Source of the DNA: an uncultured Methanospirillum sp.
GTDB lineage: Archaea > Halobacteriota > Methanomicrobia > Methanomicrobiales > Methanospirillaceae
Reading direction: 5' to 3'
Assembly: GCF_963668475.1 (NCBI RefSeq)
Contig: NZ_OY764544.1
Location: 2,356,001-2,420,000 of the forward strand
Length of the DNA: 64,000 bases
Under the pieces are notes generated by a model. It saw nothing but the letters and a program-made list of their open reading frames with translations. It was not told the DNA's origin and did no database searches. This document shows positions 10,805 through 19,007 of this stretch, piece after piece. The first letter of the stretch is position 1, and the number at the start of each line of letters is the position of its first letter. The translations under genes and the position numbers were made by a program.

Positions 10805-11416
10805 TCAGGCTGTCTTTTTCAGGTAACAGGGGATGCAGATCTTCTTCCCATCATACTCCCTTGTTTTGGCATCTGCAACCATCTCTCCACAGCAGCCACA
10901 TGGGATGGAGGAGAATATCTTTGCTGCTCCAGGGAGTTCTACTGAAACCTTTTCTACTGTTGTGACCTCTTCCGGTCTGAATTCGAGGATCTTTTTCACA
11001 ACGGTATGAGTGAGGGTGTGATAGGCTCTCTGCTCCTCCTCGGTTGCGGTACTGCCGAAGATCTTTGGTCTCAGTTCTCCGAGTGCTGCCCGCTCCGGGA
11101 TATCGGGCTGTATCCCCTGCACCCGCACTGCCTCGCCGTTGGCTCTGTTGATGAACGTGAAGACGTGCTTTCCATAGTCTTTTATGATGAGATTGCCCTT
11201 TCCTGCCGTACATCCGGTGACGACCTGGATTGCATCAATCCCGCATGCATCGGTCTCTGCTATTGCAACCAGTTCCTCATCGTCAGGCCGCGAGACCCCA
11301 AGAGCATTCATTGCTGCCAATGATATCTGGTACCCGATTGCCAGTCCCGGGCATAAGTGGCCGTGAAATCTCACGACCTCCTCGAATGAGGGGATCGGTG
11401 ATGAAGGCATGCACAT
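10805..11416 (-). CDS. fmdE: FmdE-family protein with C-terminal zinc ribbon
   Basis: 203 residues. The N-terminal FmdE domain has the motif FHGHLCPGLAIGYQ (about 18-31), a conserved Cys/His pair, then CGIDAIQVVTGCTAGKGNLI with two more cysteines and KDYGKHVFTFINR. The C terminus carries CGCCGEM...CIPCYLKK, a four-cysteine zinc ribbon. FmdE was named as a subunit associated with molybdenum formylmethanofuran dehydrogenase, the first enzyme of CO2 reduction in methanogens, but most homologues are free-standing with no proven activity. No fmd/fwd subunit genes are in this window. ATG 11410 (M3) is an alternative start. Confidence 0.85.
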   Translation of the reverse strand: MCMPSSPIPSFEEVVRFHGHLCPGLAIGYQISLAAMNALGVSRPDDEELVAIAETDACGIDAIQVVTGCTAGKGNLIIKDYGKHVFTFINRANGEAVRVQGIQPDIPERAALGELRPKIFGSTATEEEQRAYHTLTHTVVKKILEFRPEEVTTVEKVSVELPGAAKIFSSIPCGCCGEMVADAKTREYDGKKICIPCYLKKTA

Positions 11417-11459
11417 ACCATCTCATCGGTGCCGATTCCTCATCTCTCTTTCGGGAGAT

Positions 11460-12188
11460 CTAGACAGTTATCCGCCTGAAGAGAAAGACAGATACTGTAA
11501 GCACAACGCAAAGGGCAACAGAAAGGCCACCTATCTGCAGCAATGGGAAGGCTCCTACCTCTGCACCCCTGATCCCGTCGATCGCAAAACTGAGCGGGTT
11601 GAGATGTGCAGGGATACTGAGCCAGGAGGGCATCTTGTCATAGGGCATCAGGGCACTTGAGGTGAAGAAGAGGGGCATGCTGATCATCGAGTTGACTGCT
11701 GCATAACTGTCGTGATCCCCGAGGTAGAGTGCAATCGTGCTGGCGAGGCAGGAGAAGAGCATTCCGAGGAGGAAGAGGAGCAGGTACGTCTGTGCAAGCC
11801 CGGCCGGGGAGAGCGGTTTTGCACCGAGGATGATCGCAAGGATCAGGATGATCGTCGCCTGTACAAGACCCCTGAAGGTGACAAAGAAGATCTTTCCCAG
11901 AAGCAGGGTCTCTCTCGGAGCAGGAAGAGCAAGGAACTTGTTGAAGTACCCGAGGATCTTGTCAAAGAGGATGAGGGCTCCACCCTGCAGCGATGTCATG
12001 TACACGGTCATGACCAGGATACCTGGGGTGATGAACTCCAGATAATTGTCTGTAAACCTGATTGGCAGGGCAAGACCGACAAAGATGAGCCAGGCAGCAG
12101 GCATCACCAGGGATGAGACAACTGATGCCCTGCTCCGGGTCCAGCGGATCAGGTCACGCCAGAAGTAGTATGCGATCTGCTTCATCAC
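11460..12188 (-). CDS. ABC-2 type exporter permease (DrrB-like)
   Basis: 242 residues with six predicted membrane segments and the ABC-2 permease pattern: WRDLIRWTRSRASVV at the N terminus, then a membrane core ending SALMPYDKMPSWLSIPAHLNPLSFAIDGIRG, the typical NP.s/t..d..R motif. It pairs with the ATPase encoded directly upstream; the ATG at 12188 overlaps that gene by four bases. Together they form a DrrAB-type exporter of unknown substrate, possibly lipids or toxic hydrophobic compounds. Confidence 0.9.
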   Translation of the reverse strand: MMKQIAYYFWRDLIRWTRSRASVVSSLVMPAAWLIFVGLALPIRFTDNYLEFITPGILVMTVYMTSLQGGALILFDKILGYFNKFLALPAPRETLLLGKIFFVTFRGLVQATIILILAIILGAKPLSPAGLAQTYLLLFLLGMLFSCLASTIALYLGDHDSYAAVNSMISMPLFFTSSALMPYDKMPSWLSIPAHLNPLSFAIDGIRGAEVGAFPLLQIGGLSVALCVVLTVSVFLFRRITV

Positions 12189-13147
12189 CGTCTCCTGAGC
12201 ATGGTTCTGAACTTTCGTTCGTCAAACCCTTCAGGCTCTTTCCGTGTTGTGATCCGCTGGAGAAAAACATCATCGAGTGTCGCAGAGCGGAGTGAGACAC
12301 CCCCGATGGTGTTTCCTGCTTTCTCAAGCAGATCCTTGAGTTGGGGGAGAGCAACCAAACCATCTTCGGTTGCAAACATCCAGACCTCGCCGTCCCTGCC
12401 AAGGGGGGTGAAAAAATCTCCTGAAATCGGGTGATACGTTCCGGAAATTCTGACCAAGATGACATCTGGTGCTGACTGATGCCTGAGTGCAGCGGGTGTG
12501 TCTACCGCTACCAGCCGTCCCTGATCGATGATGCCAACCCTGTCACATGCATGGTCGGCCTCATCCATGTAATGGGTTGTGACAAAGACCGTCATACCGT
12601 CCCTGCGGAGCCGGGTGATATGCTCCCAGATGTTCCTTCGTGCAGAGACATCGAGACCAATGGTCGGCTCGTCCAGAAAGAGCACATCAGGTTCGTGTAC
12701 AAGTGCCTGGGCGAGTTCAAGCCTCCGTCTCATCCCGCCCGAGTAGGTCCTGACCAGATCATCAGCCCGGTCGGTCAGGTTCAGGATTCCCAGCACCTCA
12801 TCGACCCGATCATGAGGCCTTGGAACGCCATACATCTTTGCAAAGAACCAGACATTCTCCCTGCCTGTGAGTTTAATATCGACTGCCATCTCCTGGGGAA
12901 CATACGATATATGTTTCCTGACCTGCATGGGCTCTGTAATACAGGAGTGACCGTGAATAGATGCGGTTCCTGATGTCGGCCGCAGGAGGGTTGTAAGCAT
13001 CAGAACCGTTGTTGTTTTTCCTGACCCGTTCGGGCCGAGCAGGCCAAATATTTCGGTACCGATGGAGAGATTCAGGTTATCGACAGCACAGAGATCACCA
13101 AAACTCCGTGAGAGCCCTTCGATCTCTATTACCGGTCTCATGCTCAT
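12185..13147 (-). CDS. ABC exporter ATP-binding protein (DrrA-like)
   Basis: 320 residues. The nucleotide-binding domain has Walker A GPNGSGKTTT (about 37-46), Q-loop YVPQEMAVD, signature YSGGMRRRLELAQAL and Walker B VLFLDEPTIGLD, followed by the H-loop VTTHYMDEAD. The roughly 90-residue C-terminal extension with SLRSATLDDVFLQ is typical of the daunorubicin-resistance subfamily. It works with the permease encoded next. A second, frameshifted copy of this type of exporter lies at 26583-28717. Confidence 0.93.
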   Translation of the reverse strand: MSMRPVIEIEGLSRSFGDLCAVDNLNLSIGTEIFGLLGPNGSGKTTTVLMLTTLLRPTSGTASIHGHSCITEPMQVRKHISYVPQEMAVDIKLTGRENVWFFAKMYGVPRPHDRVDEVLGILNLTDRADDLVRTYSGGMRRRLELAQALVHEPDVLFLDEPTIGLDVSARRNIWEHITRLRRDGMTVFVTTHYMDEADHACDRVGIIDQGRLVAVDTPAALRHQSAPDVILVRISGTYHPISGDFFTPLGRDGEVWMFATEDGLVALPQLKDLLEKAGNTIGGVSLRSATLDDVFLQRITTRKEPEGFDERKFRTMLRRR

Positions 13148-13258
13148 ATATGTGCAGTCTCCGCATATCTGATCCGGTGATCAGCCATTACTTGCCGGGT
13201 CTCTCCTGGTTTATGAGAACTGCCAAGTTTTTCTGGGATCTGGAATACCTGTCCTGAT

Positions 13259-14035
13259 TCAGAAGTGAGTGATCATCAGGAGGCCTGCCAGGATCCCGAG
13301 GTATCCGAGTACAGGTGAGAGTGAGATGAACCTGATCGGCTCTGCCTCTTCCAGTGTGGGAAATACTCCGCTGTAACACCGGCAGTCCATGGCATGAATC
13401 AGATCCTCGCCTGCGTTCCAACTTGAGATGAAAAGGGTTCCGCAGAGCATGGAGAAGGAGCGGACAGACTCTACTGGTCTTCGGTACCCGAGACGCATCA
13501 CCTGGGAAAGCCAGATCTCTGCTGCCAGATCATAAATGATGAAGATGTACCGGTAGATGATCATCATCAGGTCGATCAGTTCCACCGGGACTCGTGCTTT
13601 TTTCATACAGCTGAAGAGGTCGGTCATCGGGGTTGTCAGAATCAGGAAGAAGAGAGAGATCGAGCATCCGAACACCCGGGAGAGGATCAGGACCGCCTGG
13701 TGTATGCCGCCCTCTGAGATGGTAAGAAGGACTCCCGGCATAGGGCTGAAACTCCAGATCGTTTCACCTCCGCCGGTCAGAAACAGGAGGATTGCCACGC
13801 TGATGCCAGTGAATACGGCAGGACCTGCCAGGAGTTTTCCATAGAACGACGGGGATATTTGTGCAGGAAAAATGAGAACAAGGCTGAGAACAACCCCTGA
13901 GAAGATAGGCACCAGCGGTGTCTGTGATATCAGGCAGAGTATGAGGGAGCCAAGGGCAAGGAGGAGTTTTGTCGCAGGGTTGATGTGCCTGAATGCACTC
14001 TCCTGCGCCACACTATCGAGTAAGTTCTCAAGCAT
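13259..14035 (-). CDS. cbiQ: Cobalt/nickel ECF transporter T component CbiQ
   Basis: 258 residues with about six membrane segments. The N terminus (SAFRHINPATKLLLALGSLI) and the two family motifs, here MKKARVPVELIDLMMIIYRY and AMDCRCYSG, identify CbiQ, the transmembrane coupling subunit of energy-coupling-factor metal importers. It follows cbiN by two bases. The S component CbiM and ATPase CbiO that complete the transporter are not in this window, so it must work with subunits encoded elsewhere or be a remnant. A cobalt supply is needed for corrinoids in methanogens. Confidence 0.9.
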   Translation of the reverse strand: MLENLLDSVAQESAFRHINPATKLLLALGSLILCLISQTPLVPIFSGVVLSLVLIFPAQISPSFYGKLLAGPAVFTGISVAILLFLTGGGETIWSFSPMPGVLLTISEGGIHQAVLILSRVFGCSISLFFLILTTPMTDLFSCMKKARVPVELIDLMMIIYRYIFIIYDLAAEIWLSQVMRLGYRRPVESVRSFSMLCGTLFISSWNAGEDLIHAMDCRCYSGVFPTLEEAEPIRFISLSPVLGYLGILAGLLMITHF

Positions 14036-14037
14036 AG

Positions 14038-14397
14038 TCAGGGGTCCTGTCTGGTTCTTCTCTGCCCTATCCAGTATCCGATGATCAGGCCAAGGATGAT
14101 CCCGCCACCAGCGGCCTGAAGTGCAAAGAGTGTCGCTTCAATCTCTCCGCTGGGAGGTGTATACTGGGGGATCAAAGGGGAGAACGATTCAACAGGCCTT
14201 CCGGTAAGTTCTGCGATCTTCTCTGATCCGAGATCGTCTGATCCCCTGAACGTATGTTCCCCATCTGAACTCACGGCCAGGAAGAGCATGATGAACCCAA
14301 GTACAGCCAGCAGAGTTATGATCTCAAGTTTGTGGTCTCTGATCAGTCCTCCCCTTTGGGTGGTCAGCTCAGTTTCCTGTACATTCTCCTTCACCAT
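14038..14397 (-). CDS. cbiN: Cobalt transport protein CbiN
   Basis: About 119 residues from ATG 14397; a longer reading from TTG 14430 would add 11. There are two membrane helices, one near the N terminus (LEIITLLAVLGFIMLFLAV) and one near the C terminus. The family hallmark PPSGEIEATLFALQAA precedes the second helix, and HTFRGSDDLGSEKIAEL matches the conserved outside loop. CbiN is the small auxiliary membrane subunit of Cbi-type ECF cobalt importers. It is immediately upstream of cbiQ; no cbiM is present although the usual order is cbiM-N-Q-O. Confidence 0.85.
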   Translation of the reverse strand: MVKENVQETELTTQRGGLIRDHKLEIITLLAVLGFIMLFLAVSSDGEHTFRGSDDLGSEKIAELTGRPVESFSPLIPQYTPPSGEIEATLFALQAAGGGIILGLIIGYWIGQRRTRQDP

Positions 14398-14448
14398 GAA
14401 ATCCCGGATCTTGTATCTACAAAACGGCAAAAAATTCTGATCTAATTC

Positions 14449-14458
14449 TATTTATATT
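14449..14458 (-). promoter_or_regulatory. TATA box for cbiNQ
   Basis: On the minus strand this reads AATATAAATA, a good archaeal TATA element. A start site about 25 bases downstream would fall near 14430-14425, leaving a leader of about 30 bases before ATG 14397. It supports cbiNQ as a separate transcript from the winged-helix gene upstream. Confidence 0.5.
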
Positions 14459-14480
14459 GATCAAACCTCTGTCTTCTGCA

Positions 14481-14789
14481 CTAACGGATCTTTCCCTCCC
14501 AGTTCTGCAGGTATGTCCTCCCCCGAGGAGTGATCTGATAGATTCGCCTGTCTAGGGAACTCGTCTTTTCCTGGTCGCTGGTACAACAGGCACAGGAACA
14601 CCGTGCAGGCTGCTCACTCCCACTTTCAGGAATGACCTCAGTGATGTATCGCTGGTTTATCATCCCCATCATAACGCCGATGAGCGTTGAGGGTGCAAGA
14701 CCGGTCTTGCGTGATATGTGCCGAGCCGTCACCGCATCTCCTGTTTTAGCCATCGCTTCAAGAACCTGCCTGACCACATCCATATACAC
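14481..14789 (-). CDS. Small winged-helix protein with a Cys-rich wing
   Basis: 102 residues. Residues about 5-55 form a winged helix (VLEAMAKTGDAVTARHISRKTGLAPSTLIGVMMGM), followed by CSCACC at about 64-69 and a second strand YQITPRGRTYLQNW. Four cysteines clustered in the expected wing recall FeoC-like or metal/Fe-S-sensing regulators, but the spacing is not a close match. It lies 84 bases upstream of cbiN on the same strand, so a metal-responsive role in cobalt uptake is possible (inference). DNA-binding regulator is the safe call. Confidence 0.65.
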   Translation of the reverse strand: MYMDVVRQVLEAMAKTGDAVTARHISRKTGLAPSTLIGVMMGMINQRYITEVIPESGSEQPARCSCACCTSDQEKTSSLDRRIYQITPRGRTYLQNWEGKIR

Positions 14790-14962
14790 TCATCAGCATG
14801 AAGAGTGATGAGCGTTCACCTGAACCTGGATTTCTGATCTTCTGCACCTGGCACCATACCCACAACGAGAAGAACTGGTTACCCTGATATTTCAGCAGAA
14901 CCGGTTCAGATTTTCTGAAAATTTTACGTAACCGGAAAGGAGATATTTCTACCTTTCAGTAC

Positions 14963-15703
14963 ATGTATGAAGAGCCTATGAAGCAGGAACGAATCTTCGG
15001 AATACTTCTCATCCTTCTTGTCACCGGGGCAGCCATGTTTGCGGGCTGTACGTCCCAGGGGCATGAAAAATCAGTCTCTGCTCCTCCTGCAACAATCCAG
15101 GCAGAGAAGACAGTTGTTCCGGAGCTCACACCATCTCTTCATTCTGAAAATATATCAAATACTGTCGGGAATCTCTCCGGTTCTCTGGGTATCGAAGGAG
15201 AACCCACTCCAACTGCTGGAAATATAACCTATAATGAGGGTGGCGTCATATTCTCCTATCCTGATCGGTTCAGGCAGATAAGCAACTCATCACTGGAGAA
15301 GATGCGGGCCGTAGCAGGACAGGGAGGTATCAACCTCCTGACAATCCTGACCGCAGCTGACAGTAAAGACTCGATCCAGGTCACCTGGCAGAATACAGAT
15401 GCGACCATCGAAGGGTTATACAACGAGAAGATGGCCATCTCCCACGAAATTGCTGTCAATGGATCGGCGAATATCAAGACCATGACCTTTGTCAGGTTTG
15501 ATGTTGAGGGGGTAAAATTTGAGGATGGTACCGGTGTGGTCAAGGTCACGGCCGAGAACTCAGATAAGGGAACCTCTGTCACATACCTGTTCTGCAGGCC
15601 CGGTATGGTCTATAACATCAACTTTGTCTATGACAGGTATGAGCGGGCAGAGGAGCAGACATCGGTACGGGATGCAATACTCTCCACTGTCCGTGTGAAG
15701 TAA
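14963..15703 (+). CDS. Lipoprotein with C-terminal PsbP-like domain
   Basis: 246 residues from ATG 14963; ATG 14978 (MKQERIFGILL) is an equally good start. The signal peptide ends in a lipobox MFAGC, with the lipidated cysteine at about residue 29. A Thr/Ser/Pro-rich spacer to about residue 90 is followed by a compact domain (GGVIFSYPDRFRQIS ... DAILSTVRVK). That domain resembles the PsbP/DUF1795-type fold often found in archaeal lipoproteins; this is a tentative match. No operon partner is apparent. Function unknown. Confidence 0.75.
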   Translation: MYEEPMKQERIFGILLILLVTGAAMFAGCTSQGHEKSVSAPPATIQAEKTVVPELTPSLHSENISNTVGNLSGSLGIEGEPTPTAGNITYNEGGVIFSYPDRFRQISNSSLEKMRAVAGQGGINLLTILTAADSKDSIQVTWQNTDATIEGLYNEKMAISHEIAVNGSANIKTMTFVRFDVEGVKFEDGTGVVKVTAENSDKGTSVTYLFCRPGMVYNINFVYDRYERAEEQTSVRDAILSTVRVK

Positions 15704-15815
15704 CAGTTCAACAACTAACTGATGACTGCTTCCCTCCTTTTTCCTCTCATGAGTGCCCTGGCTTCTGATCTTCCGCATAATCCGGATTTTTATCCCTGTC
15801 AGTCACACGTACCGT

Positions 15816-16670
15816 ATGAGAGTTGAGCAGATCGCAGAGCGGGGGCGTCTTCTGACCTTTGATGATGGTATCTCTCTGTACCTGATCACTGGCACCCATG
15901 TTCATCTGCTCTGTGACACTCATCTCGGTCCGGTCTCCATGAACGAGGTCTGTGAGATCCTGCCAATTAGTCCTGCATGCCACAGGCTACTCATCTTCAA
16001 CTCGCACTCCGACTGGGATCACATCTGGGGAAACTCCGTATTCAAGGACCACCTCATCATCGGTCATGAGTCCTGTCATCAGCGGATGCTGCAGCGGGGT
16101 ACATTTGATCTGGCGCAAAATGCCACACAAATGAGGGGAGATGTTGTGCTCACACCTCCGAACCTGACCTTTTCAGATCGGCTCACTCTCGAGGATGAGG
16201 GGATCGTGTTCAGTTATGCCCCCGGGCATACCGTTGATTCGTCGGTATGTTATGATACGGTCGACAAGGTTCTCTACCTCGGCGACCTTGTTGAGGATCC
16301 GATCCCCTATCTCGATGCCTATGATCTTGATCAATACATCGATACACTCACATCGCTCCTTGAGCATCAGGCAAGGATCCTGGTCTCTGCCCATTCAGGT
16401 CTGGTAACAAGGGATCTGATCAGGAAGAATATCGCATACATCAGGGCGATAAGAGATGGTGTTCCAGTGGATCCTGTCAGGTTCGGATCATACGGACCGG
16501 TTCACCGGTGGAACCTGAATATGCGAATCGTGCATCAGGTTGCACGGCAGCTGGATTCAGAGAGGAGCATGTCACTTCTACTGCTTCTGGAACTGGCTGG
16601 TGATCTTCATGAGCAGGATCCGGAACAGTTCAGATCCTACCTTGTGGAAATTGTAAACCGATCGATTTAA
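15816..16670 (+). CDS. Metallo-beta-lactamase fold hydrolase
   Basis: 284 residues from ATG 15816 (MRVEQIAERGRL). An upstream extension to 15753 is open but reads unlike the family. The metal-binding motif is NSHSDWDH (about 62-69), followed by GHESCH, the second-site APGHTVDSS (about 133-141), LGDLVEDP (about 155-162) and a final histidine in SAHSGLV (about 191). These provide the usual dinuclear zinc ligands. Substrate is unknown; the family includes glyoxalase II, lactonases and other hydrolases. It is a single gene converging on the PreA-like gene. Confidence 0.85.
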   Translation: MRVEQIAERGRLLTFDDGISLYLITGTHVHLLCDTHLGPVSMNEVCEILPISPACHRLLIFNSHSDWDHIWGNSVFKDHLIIGHESCHQRMLQRGTFDLAQNATQMRGDVVLTPPNLTFSDRLTLEDEGIVFSYAPGHTVDSSVCYDTVDKVLYLGDLVEDPIPYLDAYDLDQYIDTLTSLLEHQARILVSAHSGLVTRDLIRKNIAYIRAIRDGVPVDPVRFGSYGPVHRWNLNMRIVHQVARQLDSERSMSLLLLLELAGDLHEQDPEQFRSYLVEIVNRSI

Positions 16671-16720
16671 TTGCAGTATTTTCTCATATAACCCTACTCG
16701 CAATTTTGAAAACCTCTGTC

Positions 16721-17926
16721 TTATCTGGAGAGGATCCTGGAAGTGATGGTACCTGTGCTGCATACTAGCAGGCAGAGTCCGCATCCGTCGCATCGTGACT
16801 CGTCAACAGTCAGGCCATCAGGTTTTAATATGAGTGCATCATACCCTCCATCCTTGCAGGCAGTGATACATCGCCCGCATCGTGAACAGACTCCGGGTTC
16901 AGGAGGAACGGGCTGTATTCTGATGGTTCTGCTGATCACCTGATGGGGCTCTATCCTGCTGAGAGCTGCCCCACGGATATCATCCGGTGAATTGTATCCT
17001 TTCTGGGTCAGGTACTCTGCCATCCCTCTGTTCATGGCCCTGATTATACCATATCCATTCCACATCACTGCAGTACAGACCTGCACTGCTGAAGCACCGA
17101 GGAGAATGTATTCAACTGCATCCTGCCATCTGCCGATCCCTCCGATCCCCATGATCGGCAGGGAAACAGTACGGGCTATCTCTGATACCATCTTCAGCCC
17201 GATCGGTCTGATTGCAGGTCCTGAGTATCCACCTGCTGTGGAAGATCCATTGATTGATGGTACCGGTGTCAAGGTCTCAAGGTCTATGCCAAGGATGCAC
17301 TGAACTGTGTTGATCGCAGATATCCCATCCGCTCCTCCCTCCGCAGCTGCCCTTGCTGAAGTGCAGATATCTGTGATGTTTGGTGTGAGCTTGACATACA
17401 CCGGAATCCCGACAACCTCTGATACAATCCGGGTCAGGTTCCTGACCATGTCCGGGTTTTGTCCTATCGCTGCCCCGACTCCTGCCTCCGGCATCCCGTG
17501 TGGGCAGGAGACGTTCAGTTCTATGGCGTCACATCCTGCATTTTCTACCCGCACAGCAAGATCCTGCCACGTTGCAGGATCAGTATCCCCCATGATGCTT
17601 GCTATGAGCAGATTCTCTGGAAAGTCCTGCTTGATACTTCTGATCTCGCTCTCCCAGTAGGAGACCGTTCGCTTGCTGAGCAGTTCCACATTCTCAAACC
17701 CGAGAAGTTCTCCTTTTGGTCCCTTCCAAGCAGCAAAGCGTGGCGAGAGATCCCTGATCTCCATTCCGTCAGGATGAATGGTCTTGATGACTGCTCCTCC
17801 CCATCCTGCCTGAAAAGATCTCCTGATCATTTCGCCTGAAGCTGTAGGCGGACCTGATGCCAGGATAAACGGGTTTGGCAGGGTGAGTGATCCGAGTCTT
17901 GTCTGTAGAATCCCGGGCATGGTCAT
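16721..17926 (-). CDS. PreA-like dihydropyrimidine/dihydroorotate dehydrogenase with ferredoxin domain
   Basis: 401 residues. Residues 1-320 form an FMN-binding DHODH-type barrel: LTLPNPFILASGPPTAS, NVSCPHGMPEAG with the likely active-site cysteine, VKLTPNITDI, SAINTVQCILGID and GIGGIGRWQDAVEYILLGAS. The C-terminal 60 residues bear two 4Fe-4S motifs, CSRCGRCITAC and CDGCGLCLLVC. This fusion is that of PreA, the catalytic subunit of NAD-dependent dihydropyrimidine dehydrogenase. The partner PreT is absent, so in this organism it may accept electrons from ferredoxin instead (inference). A true pyrD is a different, shorter protein. Confidence 0.88.
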   Translation of the reverse strand: MTMPGILQTRLGSLTLPNPFILASGPPTASGEMIRRSFQAGWGGAVIKTIHPDGMEIRDLSPRFAAWKGPKGELLGFENVELLSKRTVSYWESEIRSIKQDFPENLLIASIMGDTDPATWQDLAVRVENAGCDAIELNVSCPHGMPEAGVGAAIGQNPDMVRNLTRIVSEVVGIPVYVKLTPNITDICTSARAAAEGGADGISAINTVQCILGIDLETLTPVPSINGSSTAGGYSGPAIRPIGLKMVSEIARTVSLPIMGIGGIGRWQDAVEYILLGASAVQVCTAVMWNGYGIIRAMNRGMAEYLTQKGYNSPDDIRGAALSRIEPHQVISRTIRIQPVPPEPGVCSRCGRCITACKDGGYDALILKPDGLTVDESRCDGCGLCLLVCSTGTITSRILSR

Positions 17927-18053
17927 GATCTGATCTCGCTCTCTTCCCCGGTTATTATTTCCGTTTTGTGTCAGGCAGACGCCCCAGGTTTTTCTATGAC
18001 AGGCTCAATCCTGCACACTTATCTTCCCTGGCGTCGCTCTTCTGGTACGGATT

Positions 18054-18896
18054 ATGACTGATACTATTCTGATACGCACGATGAGACCTGATGAGATCCA
18101 CATCCCCATTACCTGGGCCAGAGAGCAGGGGTGGAATCCTGGAATCCATGATGCTATTGCTCATTACGCCGTGGATCCGGAAGGGTGGTTCTGTGCTGAA
18201 AAGGATGGTGAGATTATCGGTGTTGTGGTCGGAACGAATTATGACTCTTCCTTCTCGTTCGGAGGGTTCTACATCGTTAAAGAACCATACCAGGATCACG
18301 GAGTCGGCTGGAAACTCTGCGAGCGTATGTATGAGCATGTCGGTGACCGCAACTTCGGTATCGATGGTGTATATGAGATGCAGGACAAGTATGCCTCCCG
18401 GAATGGGCTGAAGTTTGCGTACCGGAACATCAGGTGGCAGGGCACAGCATCCGGGAAGGAGTCATCCCGCCTTGTGTCTGCTGAAGATGTCCCGTTTGAT
18501 CTCCTCTTTGCCTATGACACTGCTCACTTTCCTGCCGAACGCCGGTCGTTTCTCGAGCACTGGATACGCCAGCCTGAAGGTTCAGCCCTTGCCCTGATGG
18601 ACGGGGGGCGGGTCACCGGGTACGGGGTTATCAGAAGGTGTTTTGACGGATACAAGATCGGTCCGATATTTGCAGATTCTCCGGCGATTGCAGAAGAATT
18701 ATTTGATGGTCTCACTGCCCCGGTTCCTGGTGAAACCATATTCTTTGACACCCCGGAGCCGAACAGAGAAGCAGTCAGGATGGCAGAGAGCAGGAAGATG
18801 GTTGAGGTCTTCGGGACAGCCAGGATGTACTCGAAGCATCTGCCATCCCTTCCCCTAAACGAGATATTCGGGGTGACAACCTTTGAGTTAGGGTAA
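18054..18896 (+). CDS. Two-domain GNAT N-acetyltransferase
   Basis: 280 residues. The first half is a GNAT domain: acidic motif around GGFYIVKEPYQDHGVGWKL, with the acetyl-CoA pyrophosphate loop near QDHGVGW (about 83-89), and ASRNGLKFAYRNIRW. The second half (about 140-280) repeats a degenerate GNAT-like fold (ALMDGGRVTGYGVIRRC, GPIFADSPAIAEELFDGL), as in YitH/Acetyltransf_18 proteins. It would transfer an acetyl group to a small molecule or protein amine. Substrate unknown. Single gene. Confidence 0.85.
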   Translation: MTDTILIRTMRPDEIHIPITWAREQGWNPGIHDAIAHYAVDPEGWFCAEKDGEIIGVVVGTNYDSSFSFGGFYIVKEPYQDHGVGWKLCERMYEHVGDRNFGIDGVYEMQDKYASRNGLKFAYRNIRWQGTASGKESSRLVSAEDVPFDLLFAYDTAHFPAERRSFLEHWIRQPEGSALALMDGGRVTGYGVIRRCFDGYKIGPIFADSPAIAEELFDGLTAPVPGETIFFDTPEPNREAVRMAESRKMVEVFGTARMYSKHLPSLPLNEIFGVTTFELG

Positions 18897-19007
18897 GCGT
18901 TTCTGTCTGCTCTGCCTGCACTGCATCTGGTGGGTTCGTGTTAATTGAACCTGCCTCTGCATTCATGAAGGAAGAATATTATCCTGACCTGATCAAGAGT
19001 AGGCTGT

